Part shown: positions 11,161-21,609 of the stretch, piece after piece
Numbering within the stretch: the stretch's first letter is position 1
Layout of the letters: each line of letters begins with the position of its first letter
Assembly (NCBI GenBank): GCA_003971905.1
Contig: RSEE01000045.1
Location: 186,001-250,000, forward strand
From: Moniliella sp. 'wahieum'
Taxonomy: Eukaryota > Basidiomycota > Moniliellomycetes > Moniliellales > Moniliellaceae
Direction of reading: 5' to 3'
DNA length: 64,000 bases
Made by a program: the position numbers and the translations under genes
Notes under the pieces: generated by a model
What the model saw: the letters and a program-made list of their open reading frames with translations, nothing else
What the model was told of the DNA's origin: nothing
The model's database searches: none

Positions 11161-13506
11161 TTAGCGGGTAAACACGCCGCGTATATCGGGCGGCAACTCG
11201 GCGTAGCGCACCCCCAACTGCGCCTCCAGCGTTCGCAACAGCTCCACGTCCCCCCTCGGCCCCGAGGCAGAGGAGACCAAGATCGCCCCCACCGCGGGCG
11301 GCAACAGAGCAAGTTTGCTCCCCACCTCCTCGGCTGACCGGGGCAGGTCGAACCAGATCACAACAAACGGACGAGGTCCCCAGCCATGCGGGTCGAGCAA
11401 GCTAGGATCCGACAGGACCAACACCGAGGTCCGGCCCTGCCGCGCCAGCGCCAGCGCTGCCGCACGCGTGTTGACCGGATGCGAGCGGGAGAGGGTAGAG
11501 GGAAGGATACCACGGGTGCGCAAGGTGGCGCTAACTTGGTCCAAGTGCGCCTCGGCAGCCAGCACAATCGTCCGTACCTCCTCCAACTCGTGCACCAGCT
11601 CGGCCACCGCTTCGGCCTTGGCCTGTTGCCTCACCCCGGCACCTTCCCCCGACGAGGGGACATAGAGATAAAATTCCTTACGCGGAAGGGGAGAGAGGCG
11701 CACGGTGGAGCGCGCCTGCGGCGGCGGCGACGGTGGGTCCAAATGATCGCGCCGGACCAAAACACGAACCGGATCTTTCATTCGCAATGTGCGCGTAAGC
11801 GCCAGCACGTCCTGGGGCACCGTGTTGGAAAACAAGGCCAGTTGCCGCTCCCACCCGCGTAGGAGGGTCGTGACGCCCTCGGCTAGTCCACGGGCGACCA
11901 GCTGATCCACCTCGTCCAGCACACACAGTCGGGGCGCTGGCGCCCCCGCCAAAGCTCCCACGCGGGCAGGCGTGGCAATCACCAACTCGGGCCGTGGATC
12001 GGGCAAGGCAGCACCCAGCACATGCGGCTCCACCCCCACACTGCGCCCGAGACCGGTAGCCAATCGCGCCGCCTGACTTGCCTGGTCCGCCGTCGTGCAT
12101 ACCACCAACGCCCAGCCCCCCGCCTCACGCCGCCCAACCAACACTTTCTCCAAGCACAGCACAATGTACGTGGCCATCCGTTCCTGTGTCGGGGGCGCCT
12201 GCACCAGCGCATCTTTGCCTGCCAACAACGCTGGCAACGCACGTTGCTGCACGCGCGTCGGGGGGCCCAGTCCGTACGCCTGCACCGCCTTCAACAGTTC
12301 GGGTACCAGGTTGGCCATCTCCCACCGCCCCAACGGGTGCGGACTGGTAGCCCCTGCACGCGAATAAGGGCGCTGTAGATCCTCGTCCTCTTGGTGGTGC
12401 TGATGGGCGGCAAGCTCGCGTCGTGCACGACGCGATAGCGGCCGGTCCGGGCCCGCACCTAGACCCACGCCCGCACCTGCACCCGTACCGGCACCGGCAC
12501 CGGCACCCACGCCATTCCAAGAGTGCCGCTTATCTCCCCTCATCGGACCGAGGGGGGAGAGACGTGCACGGTCGGGTACGTGGGAGGCTAAAATGGCAGG
12601 CGGCGTGGGAGCAGGGAAAAACGGTCCGGCGGAGGGGAGATTGGGGTTGGAGGTACCTGGGCCAGAGTGGGGAGGATGGTGGGCGCCTGTCGGGGGCCCG
12701 TGGGCGGCGCTGAGGCAGGGGGGCCGGCATAGGGCGCGGGCACAGGCCCAGGACCAGGTGCCGGCCCGGGCCCAGGCCCAGGCGCAGTCTGAAGTGGGTA
12801 GAGAGGATAAGCGGCGGAAGGCCCACCTGCGCTTCCAGCCGCTGGATCTGCGCATTCATCCGCGCTTGCGTCAAGTTGAAGAGAGAACTGGAGGGTCAAG
12901 GCGCCCAATTGGGCTTGTGTGTCGGACAGTTGGCGCTCCAGTTGGTTCACACGTGCAGCCAGGGGCAACGAGGCGGCCGAGGCCGAGGCGGCAAAGGAGT
13001 CTTCTACCTCGGGGTCGGGGCCATCAAGCTCGTCGTCGGGGGTCGGGTGTGGGTGGGTGGGTGCCGGCGCCACCAGACGCAAAGGAGCAGAGTTTGGAAG
13101 ACGAAGAAGCGGAGTTCCACGCCTAGGAGAGCTGGGCGGGTCTTCGGCACGGAGAGCAGTGAGGGCATTGCGCTGGCGGATCAACGCGAGACGGTCTCCG
13201 CTCGGGCCGCGTCCGAGAGGCCGGGCGAACCAGGCGGAGTAAGAGAGTAGTTCGAGGGAGTGGGTGGCTGGGCGGCGAATTGTAAGGATCCGGGCACAGA
13301 CGCAGGAATCGAGCCGGGATAAAAAGCGCCGTAGGCCTGGTCGAAGGACGCGTCGGCCATGGTGGTGGAGCCGAGCGGGGGGCGGGGGTACTGCGTCGGC
13401 CGGCACCAATCGGCGGCACAGGCGAGGGCCAGCGGATGGGAGCAGGAAGGTACGCGGAGGAATCATCTCCGTCGTCAGACCGGAGCGCCAGCGACCCGCT
13501 GGTCAT
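11161..13506 (-). CDS. eIF4A-like pseudo-helicase with proline-rich coiled-coil N-terminus
   Basis: The C-terminal 385 residues (11161 to about 12318) follow eIF4A block by block but have lost the catalytic motifs. The Q-motif region GLGPPTRVQQRALPALLAGK is clear. Motif I (GTGKT in active enzymes) reads APPTQERMATY. Motif Ia (PTREL) reads TTADQ. TPGR is kept as TPAR, and DEAD reads DEVD within VLDEVDQLV. SAT reads FSNT, and HRIGRGGR is absent after IWFDLPRS. The N-terminal part (12320-13506) is disordered and proline-rich, with two predicted coiled coils (RVNQLERQLSDTQAQLGAL and RMNAQIQRLEAQV) and a GAGAGTGAGAG stretch. I join both parts because the coding signal runs through with only base-loss frame breaks (near 13190, 12860 and 12590) and no intergenic gap. 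Two separate genes remain possible. The start at 13506 gives MTSGSLALRSDD. An active enzyme is unlikely; a scaffolding or regulatory role is inference. Confidence 0.6.
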
Positions 13507-15020
13507 GGCGATCCAATGGCGGTGGTAGTGGTGGTGTGCTGATGATGAATGCTGGTGCAGGAACAAGGAAAGGCGCGCTGGGCGCGCAGCGTCGTTCCGC
13601 CGCGGAACAGCCCCGGTGGCCAGCTGGCGCGCGTTGGGCGCATGGCCCGTCACATGACCTGTATCACATGACCTTGTGCTAGTAGTAGTACTGGTAACCC
13701 TATAAGCCGATGTGGACAGTGATTAAGATTGGATCATTACTCCGATTTTATACGCAGAAAATACTCTGCACATTGGATCGCTATATAGGGCGTCAGCCAC
13801 TCTACCGCTTATCAGAGCCTCATCAGGGCCATGGGGGTTCGTCGCTTTCATTCCAGTGGCTACGAGTCACTAGAGTGACAGTCACTAGTCATGCTCGTCC
13901 AACGCACCCACGCGTTTCCGCAACAGAGCCCTCCATCGCTGATGCGCCGTTCTGTCGCCGTCAGCTTGTCCCACAGGCGATTAAAGGCCGCTGTATGTCT
14001 CCTTGTGGCCAATAGCACGGATACTATGGTCACCCTCTGGGCAATGCATATTTTCTCTTTGTTACCGGATGATCCAGAGGTACTATCCGCGGACAGAAAG
14101 CCCCACATTTCGTAGCCCCCTCTCATCGAAATACATGTGCCGGTGTCGGTAGCCTCTCTGTATACACTAATAGAAAACCCGTCAGCGGGGGGGGGGTATT
14201 CTCACACTGAGTACTGGTACTGACCTCCACCCACGTCCACATGGACTCTCTTCAAGCTTCACGTCGATGCTTCAAAGCTTCACTCTCATCACGCTTACAC
14301 ACCCGCACGATTCGCCTCTGTTACACAGCGAGATGGGGATACCTCTGGTGGCTGGCAGGTGGCGCTTGCTTCTCAGTTAGAACCCCGTCCAAGCGCGCCT
14401 ACTAGAGGTGTTAAGCGCGTGGTATAGTTGATGAAGCAATGTTTTTTTCCGCTTACCCCGCAACTCATGTACCTTTTCAAGGGATCTTGACGACGTACTC
14501 ACTCCGTTCCGTTATTTGCGCGGGCGGCATGAACTGTATCCTTTGCTCAAAGGCAGCCACCAAAAGGAAGGCCTCCCCTCGTCTCAGTAGATCTGTTCAG
14601 TTCTGCCAGGATGCGTGTGAGGCCGGATAACAAAACCACATGCATGGCTTCCGATTGGTCGTCCTAGAGGGGGGTTAACGCTTAAGCCTTAAGCTCTCTA
14701 AGCTACGAGGGCTCTGTCAGCGTCATGACTGTTTGCTCTCGTAACGAGTAATGTTGCTAGAGAATGAGAGTATGGCTAATCCATGTGGTCGCCAGAGGGC
14801 AACTTCGCTGTCTCGGGCATCACATGCACCGTGTAGTATTATATTTACGAGGAAGTGCTATCGGATGACATTCTTAGTGCCTTCGCAGTCTTCGCTTGCT
14901 TCTGCTGGAGGGTAGTGCTGGGGTTCCTTTGCACGGCCTCGGTGGATCGGTGAGGCTCACTTAACCGGGCGGAAGAGTTCCGCTCGCAGGGCGCGCGCGC
15001 CCTCCTCGCTTCATCTCCCT

Positions 15021-15036
15021 TCTCTCTCTCTCTCTC
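15021..15036. repeat. (TC)8 microsatellite
   Basis: This is a perfect dinucleotide run in gene-free DNA, about 900 bp before the transporter start. Confidence 0.9.
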
Positions 15037-15812
15037 CTTCCCTTCAATTCAGATGTTGCTTGAAGACTTGTGGCTCACCACTTTGCCTTCACGCCTTGTC
15101 TGAAGGCTGCTTTGCAGCTGATCCATAGGATCGCGAGTGCTCCCAACTCGCACTCTATAGCAGCTTCGTCTGCTTCGCTCTGTCAACATCTATCCCAGTG
15201 CGATGGGGTTTAGACAGAAGGGGGTTACCAAAAAGTAAAAGGGAGATATGGGAGGGGTGGGAGAGGGGGTAATACACACAGCTCTCATATTTCCCGGTGC
15301 GCCTTTCGTTTGCTTGAGAAGAGAGCGGCGGAGTTTTGTGGGCGTACAAAATGGCACGGGGCCTCACATTGTGCAGTTACGGCACGAGTCGGCAGAACGG
15401 GCGGCTCAGGGACACCACGGCAAAATACAATATGGCAACGCCACCGCCACGTAACGACATGACTTCCTCGCGCTCGCTCGCGTTCGTCACATGTCACAGT
15501 GCCCGAGGCTGCGGCCATGTGAGATCTGAAACCTGGGCTGCTGAGCATTGCGTCTGGTGCGTGAACGATGAATGATGGCGGGGGTAGGGCACATGATTAA
15601 TGATTGCCCCCACCGCCGTGCTTGCTGTAGACTGCTTTTTTGCCTTAAGCTTAAGCTCCACAGAGATATTGTGTTTGGGGTCAACGGCTGGTGCTCGCTC
15701 GATCAATAACCTCATGCTGTTATCAACGCTCCGGCAATGCGCTCAGCCAACATCCCCGGCACAGGGCCAATGTGCTCGCCAATAACGCATGCCTTCTGCC
15801 TCTTCGCTCTCC

Positions 15813-15841
15813 CCTATATATTGCCGGCGGTCGTTATATAA
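15813..15841 (+). promoter_or_regulatory. TATA-like elements of the transporter gene
   Basis: CTATATAT begins at about 15814 and GTTATATAA at about 15833, some 110-135 bp before the ATG at 15951. A pyrimidine-rich leader follows, as is usual at fungal transcription starts. Confidence 0.4.
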
Positions 15842-15950
15842 TTGTCCAGAAGTAATAATAGGTACACAGCATTCTCCGTCTTGTCATATCTCCTGCTTGC
15901 TCTCCTCCTGTCCACCTACACCCTCCCTCCTTCTCTCCCTCTCTGGTGCA

Positions 15951-18400
15951 ATGTTCGGAGGCAACATCGCTGAGCTCGCTCTCACTGAGCCTGCCCACCC
16001 GCCCGCCTCCTCTTCGGAGGAGCTTCCGCCCCCCCCGTTTACCGCCAAAGACGAGGGGTTGTTCAAAGGCGACGTCGACTTCACCCACACCGTGGCCGAG
16101 CTGGACTATTACCCCGGTCATTATGGCGCATGCCTTGAGTACTTGTACTGGGCCCAGTGCAGCGGGACGAAGAGCAGGCCGCGGAGGATCGTGGGGAGCG
16201 CGCTGAGGCATCAACCTGGGTTGAAGCCCTGATCCAGTGGCTTCGCAACCTCGCAACAATCCACGAACCTGCAGGGGAAGATGGCTGCGATGCAGCCCGT
16301 GTCGACACCTCAACTGAATGGGATCACCGAACCAAAGACGCTCGAAAGTTTGTCCCAGGCGCGTACCATGCGCGTGGCGGGGGCTGCCAGTGTCTTCTTC
16401 TTGATCACCACGGAGTACGTCTTTTGCTTTTCCGAATATTCCCCCCTCACCGGTATATAGATTCTCCTCCTCATGCTCGTGAGGGCTGACTTCTGTGCCA
16501 TCCCCTAGTATCCTCGGGCCGAATTCAGCGCCGTATGGTATGAGCCAGAACGCTTGGATCCAAGGTCACATTCTTTTTGTTGTTTTTGGTGTCGCAGCCT
16601 CGGCGGCGTCTTACGCTATCCAGTGGCTCTTCCTCCGTCTCGACTCGTCCCGCTTCCCGGTTAAAACGTACGGCGACATCGGGCACCGTCTCATGGGGTC
16701 ATGGATGCGCCACCTCATCTCCCTTCTTCAATTCATCCAGCTCATTTTTGTACGTCCCCTCTCTTCCTTCATTCAATTGTTGTGTGAGAAGGACGACAGC
16801 AGCTCTCTTACACCGATAATATCGTTTTCATTTTCCCACAGAACTGCGGGTTGTTGTGCCTTGGAAATGGACAGAGTCTGTATCAAGTTATCACAACCTA
16901 TCCTCCCCACACACTCTGCTTTGCCGTATGCGTTGTGATCTTCGCTGGCATTGGTATGGTCCTATCCCAAAGTACGTTAGAACAACTGCACCCCTCCCGA
17001 CCCGCAGCTTATTCCTCTAACACACCTTGTTCTCTTTCATTTTTTCTACCTACCTCATTCCAGTTCGAACACTCCGCGGCTTGTCGGGCTTGTCAGCTTT
17101 TTCGGTCCTTCTCAATTGGACCGTATGTATCGTGAGGTGGTCCCTCTCTCCTCTCTCCCACCGTCCCTGGAAAACTGCGAGCTATAACGTTATATCCTCA
17201 GCATGGTGATCATCAAAACCCAGGGATTCAGCGTAACGACGGTAGCGCTTCAGCTTGGGGAAAGCTCTTCTTGGGTTGATGATCACCCAGCCAAGACAAG
17301 CGCATGGTCCCCTTTGCCCTTGTCGAATCAAATTCAAGCGGTGAACCTGCTTGTCTTTGCCTACGGTGGTACGTTTTGCTTCTTCCCCTATTTCAAGACC
17401 ATTCGCCCGGTTTGTTGACTAACGGTGGCCCCGATGATGCGTGCAATGACAGGGGCCATGATTTTCCCCGAGTTACTGTCGGAGATGAAGCAGCCAAAGT
17501 CGTTTTGGAAGGGATGCATCCTAGCCCAATTTGTAATTTACGTGGTCTACATGATTTATGCGTCTGTGATCTATTCGCGTGCGGGGCAGTACGCATTGTC
17601 GATCGGGTACCAAATCATGCCGGTCTCCACCGCGTTGACAGTCCTCAACGTCTTCTCAATTCTCACTGGCATCATTGGAGCGGCAATGTACGTTTTATTT
17701 CCTTTCCCCTTCGGTGTATGACCCGATATGCACGGATGTTTTGCTTGCTAACACATGCACGTATGTGTGCTACGCTCGTGCCAAGCTATGCCAACATCGG
17801 GCTTCGGGTGTCCTATCTCCAAGTGGTGGAGAACTTGCTCCATGGCCCTTCCTACAACTCCTCGCACCTCGGCCGCTTGTTGTGGCTGGTTTGGGCGGTC
17901 GTGTTCTGGGCCTTGGCGTTTGTGATTGGCTCGGCCATCCCTCAAGTCAACTCACTCTCAGGCCTCATCTCCAGTGTGGCAATCGTTAACTTTTCGTAAG
18001 GGTTTCTTTCTCGTATATCTGTGTACTATTAGAAGCTGACCCTGACTTGATCCGCCGAAAACAGGTACACCCCCTTCCCCTTCCTCTTGTCTTTGTCTGG
18101 CTGGTGCATAAAGATGCCATGGCTGCTGATGGACCCTGGTCCCCGCAAGGAGGACAACGCCGGATCGACTCGTGGACCCAATGGTCCCGCTGGCAGCGCG
18201 GGCTGTTCTCTGCCACGTACCATCTAGGTCGCCTGGCCATTCCAGGTTGGTTTGTCAAGATGTGGTCTTGTGCTTTCTTCCTGGGAGGAGTGTGCATGTG
18301 TGCGCTGGGTCTGTACGGGGCGGCAATCACACTACGCCAAACCTACTCGATGGGCGGGGCGATCGGGACGAGCTTTGGATGCAAGGCACCTGTCTCGTAA
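15951..18400 (+). CDS. Amino acid transporter, Aa_trans family
   Basis: This is an amino acid/auxin permease (AAAP) family membrane transporter, with a soluble N-terminus of about 165 residues and about ten membrane spans. Family-type segments include DILGPNSAPYGMSQN, GIRFHD-equivalent region absent, SYAIQWLFLRLDSSRFP, AYGGAMIFPELLSEM, FWKGCILAQFVIYV and the C-terminal SFGCKAPVS. I read eight exons: 15951-16414, 16509-16749, 16842-16971, 17064-17122, 17202-17368, 17453-17687, 17786-17995 and 18065-18400. Most introns start GTACGT and all joins checked are in phase. Frame breaks lie near 16160, 16300, 17280 and 18075. A lone TGA-containing stretch at about 17277 is one of these breaks. The substrate cannot be told from sequence. 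Confidence 0.85.
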
Positions 18401-18865
18401 TCTTGTCAATCGCTGGGTTGCAGCGCTTCTTCTGCCTCAATATCCAAGTCGAAATGGTCTTTGGTAACTCTTTGGGACTTGGTTCGTACGAGGAAGCCAG
18501 TGGTCCTCACCGTAATGTGCCGCACATGCTCTTCATTGCCCATATACAGGCGTCGTCGATGAACCTCATCGTCTCATCAAATATGTTCCGCTTTTTTGTT
18601 GATTCGCCTCTTTTGACTTTTTCACTCTTTCTTTCTCTCCTTTTTTTCTTACTACCCTGTGGGTGTTCATACAGTTGAATCAGGCATTTTGGCACTATTG
18701 TTCCTTGATCTACCTTGTTGCCTCCATCGATGTGATGGTCTTCATATAGACGTTCCTTCGTTTTAGCCATCTCTGCGGTTCATGCATGTTTGATCGCATT
18801 TTTCTCGTCTCTTCAAGTATGTCATCACGAGGAGACCACCGGGCCTACGGCCCGGTCTGCTGCGT

Positions 18866-18985
18866 CGCCACCGTAGCTACCGTTCCCCCGGTCCACCGTC
18901 GGCACCTTAGCCACCGGTCCCCTCGCCACCTTAGCCACCGTTCCACCGTCGCTACCGTTCCACGCTGGAACCCTTCCACGCTGGA
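18866..18985. repeat. Imperfect CCACCGTT/CCACCTTAG repeat
   Basis: CCACCGT, CTACCGTT, CCACCTTAG, CCACCGGT and CCACCGTT recur with varied spacing over 120 bp, followed by two CCACGCTGGA units. It is strongly strand-asymmetric (C-rich on the plus strand). Confidence 0.7.
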
Positions 18986-19068
18986 GAGGGCAAATAATAT
19001 CACCGATTCTCTGGCTGCGGGTGGCTGGGAACGTGGCATCGGTCGGCACGTGCCTATGACGTAAAAGT

Positions 19069-19341
19069 GTGCAGGATTTCCCAGCCGATCTTATGTACCA
19101 GGGACGCACTCAAGAACCGTTTTTCCCCCTGGTTTTGACGACGCGAGGATACTATGGCACCAAGACGGCGGGCAAGTTGTTTGCGCATTGGAAGGAGTTG
19201 GCTACTAAGTCTCAGTGGAAATGGTTCCTCGCTCGTATGTCAACCACGTTCCTCCGTGTCCACACGCGCTTCCTAGGGTACGGGACCGGATGGCGAGAGC
19301 CGGAGGGTCCTGATATCCTGGCAATCCCCCTGGTTCCTTGA
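19069..19341 (+). pseudogene. Probable reverse-transcriptase C-terminal relic of a non-LTR-like element
   Basis: The frame reads FFPLVLTTRGYYGTK, then a helical LFAHWKELATKS, then LARMSTTFLRVHTRFL. This order (PLVxTTxG-xxG, then RxSxxxxR) resembles the end of retroelement polyproteins found scattered in basidiomycete genomes, just after the reverse-transcriptase domain. No catalytic YxDD, upstream polymerase domain or element end is present nearby, so it is at most a fragment. The match is from memory of the pattern. Confidence 0.35.
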
Positions 19342-20041
19342 CCTTAGTGGCGCTTCCAAACAACCCCCGCAAGATGAACGGTTCGGTTTAGACGTAGCGT
19401 TCCCCCTGTCCCAGCCTTAAGCTCTGTCAATGGAATGCACACAACATTGAGATATAGTCATCGGCATCATGCCCACTGCACCATGAAATCGAAGTCTGGG
19501 CAACTCAGAGGAAAGCTCTCTTTCTGCTGCAGATGGATAGAACGAGGAGGAGGGTTGCCATCCGGGGAAGTGTGAGCTAATCCCCCGTCCACAGGTAGTA
19601 GGTCTGCGTAGAGGCGTAGGGTGAGTACACCGGGAAGCAGTTCTGTAACGGCTAACTGCTGTCGTGGTCGGACGGGATGAATTGGAATGATTTAAGCTGC
19701 GCGAGACTTCTTCAACTCCGGATGCAGCGACCAGAATTGGGCCTGAGTGTCTACCGTTGGGATTGAATACGACAGGTACAAGTGCACACCCTGTGTGCTC
19801 CCCCTTTCCCTTGTGCGAGGAAACAGTCTTCATGACCAGCAATACTATCCGCCCGAACGCTCCCTCTTCTCCCCGGTAACCTCGGCTATATATTAAAAGA
19901 CCCTTCTCTTCATAGCCTCCTATAACTCTCCTCAGAACTACCGCATCCTCCAGTCTCCTCCCCAGTCCTTCAACACACTGTTCCTGTTTTGCACAACTAT
20001 TGAGATCATCAGGGCTCCAGAGTCTCTTCGATCTCATCAAA

Positions 20042-20220
20042 ATGACACCCTTCTCGCGCCCCCCCACCATCCGAAACAAAACCCCCGAAGCTGGTGTGGG
20101 AGCATATATATCACAGAACCATCTCGGCCCAGAGGGAGAAGGTGCGCCGGGTCTTCGTAGCGATGGGCGAGGGCGTGGCGGCGCACTGCGCTGTTACAGA
20201 CCTGGTATACGGTGAGATGT
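20042..20220 (+). pseudogene. Possible 5' fragment of a gene with its own TATA box
   Basis: A TATATATTAAAAG box at about 19884 and a pyrimidine-rich leader precede an ATG in good context at 20042 (MTPFSRPPTIRNKTPEAG). A second frame continues with REKVRRVFVAMGEGVAAH and stops near 20220. I do not recognise the product. It may be the front of a gene cut short, or chance. Confidence 0.2.
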
Positions 20221-20355
20221 AGCCCAGCTCTAGCATGTGGTTTTGAAGGAAGCCAAAGAAGCTGAACCCCATTTACAGTGTGGGGGAGAGCAGAGTGCTT
20301 TTGTGTGTCCGCAGTATACCGGTGTCAATATCACGACACCTGAGCATGATCGACG

Positions 20356-20374
20356 CATGATGCATGATGCATGA
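20356..20374. repeat. ATGCAT heptamer array
   Basis: ATGCAT at 20360 and 20367 stand 7 bp apart with G spacers, and a partial unit precedes them. The GGGGCCCC palindrome follows at about 20377. Confidence 0.8.
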
Positions 20375-20550
20375 TTGGGGCCCCGTGCATGCTCCGCATT
20401 TCGCGGACCACGGGGCGGAATGAACAGCGGAATAAAGGGCGCATCGCTTGCTGGAGCGCGCTGGAGCTGGCCGTGTGGCAAGCAATTCGCCACACATCGC
20501 AACCAACCACCACCTCCCCGTCCCGTCCAGGACTTCGATCGCTGCCCCCC

Positions 20551-21609
20551 ATGGAAGATCCCGCCGAAATCGCAGCCCTTGCGCAGGAGTTTATCGGCAC
20601 CCTTGACAATGTCCCCAAGAGGTTGACTTTCTTCTTGGCGAAATCCGCGAGAAGGACAAGCGCATCGCTGACATGGTGCCTCGTATTGCCCGCTTCGAGT
20701 CCCAACTGCGCGACTTGCTGACCAAGGGCGGCACCCAAATTTCAAACGAGGCGGTCACGCTACCTGATGTCGACCGCGTCAAGGCCGAACGTCTAGAGAA
20801 GAAAGTTGCGGACAGCAATGCGCGCATCGCCGAACTCTCGTCTCAAAAGCAGCATCTTGCTCTTCAGCTCTGGCGCCTCATTCACCGCTATACTCAACGC
20901 CTTGCCATCGAGCGCAAGAAGATCGCACCACATGTGCTAGAGGGGCTGATCGAGCCCCCACTTTTGCCTAACGCCAACCCCCGTGGTACACCGACACCCA
21001 TCACATCAATTGTGCCGGCTTTGGCAGCAGCCTCAGCTGGTGGACAACCTGGCGCCGAACGCCGTAAAAGCACGGCTGCGGTACCCTGGCTGCCTCCAGC
21101 CAAAGAACTTCGGCCAATGCACCTACGAAGGTACGCCAGGGAACACCTACATCAGAGCAGGGCGGACAGGCGGGGCGAGCCAGTTCACCCTCAGTCCGGA
21201 TTGCCGGACGCAAACGACCATCCAACATGAACCTCGTCTCCCCCCCACCCGATTCGGCGGCGCCAATAGCCAAAGACCTCTCTCTTCCTGTTGCCAGCCG
21301 GTCGGGGACGCCAGCTGCTCGGGGTACGACACCTCGCGAACGCCGCTCAGCACAACCAGGGGTGCCCCTGCCCGCCCCTCAGGCGGTCAGCAAGATGGCG
21401 ATGAGGACGCTCTTTACTGCTTTTGCCAGCGTGTGTCTTACGGCGAGATGATCGGGTGTGATGGGGAAGATTGCAAGTACGAATGGTTTCACATCAGTTG
21501 TGTCGGTCTCTCGAACCCGTTGCCCGACACTTGGTACTGTGACGAGTGCAAGGCGAAGTTAGAAAAGGGAGCGGGGGCCCGCCCAAGAGAAGAAGAAGAG
21601 ACTGATTGA
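20551..21609 (+). CDS. YNG2: ING-family PHD-finger protein (Yng2-like, NuA4 acetyltransferase)
   Basis: ING proteins bring histone acetyltransferase or deacetylase complexes to H3K4-trimethylated nucleosomes. The N-terminal ING domain is visible as LAQEFIGTLDNVPKEV (one lost G corrected), EIREKDKRIADMVPRI and a coiled coil to about residue 130. A low-complexity linker of about 140 residues follows. The C-terminal PHD finger has the C4HC3 order: LYCFCQ, MIGCDGEDCKYEWFHISCVG, then WYCDECKAK. The aromatic tyrosine before the first Cys and the GCD block are those used to bind methyl-lysine in this family. The start at 20551 gives MEDPAEIAALAQ. Frame breaks lie near 20620, 21080 and 21385. Yng2 is the best name by its YCFCQ-GEM-GCDGEDC pattern; Pho23 or Yng1 cannot be excluded. 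Confidence 0.88.

Larger units (their letters stand above)
13507..15950. other. Gene-free stretch upstream of the amino acid transporter
   Basis: I see no supported gene. It contains TTCAAGCTTC-type motifs at 14250-14281, a G run near 14190, a (TC)8 microsatellite at 15021-15036, TTAAGC motifs near 14680 and 15645, and TATATAT at about 15815, which is the likely core promoter of the transporter. Confidence 0.5.
18401..20550. other. Gene-poor stretch with repeats and relics
   Basis: Past the transporter stop this region holds a CCACCGTT-rich imperfect repeat (18866-18985), a probable reverse-transcriptase relic (19069-19341), a TATATATTAAAAG box at about 19884 with a short frame from 20042, and the ATGCAT heptamers at 20356-20374. 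The 220-codon open frame on the minus strand at 19417-20079 has no motif and is probably chance. Confidence 0.45.

Noticed and set aside
19417..20079. 220-codon minus-strand open frame
   Set aside because: It lies antisense to a promoter-like stretch with a TATA box, has no recognisable domain or conserved block, and its Ser/Arg/Pro composition is that of random GC-rich sequence.
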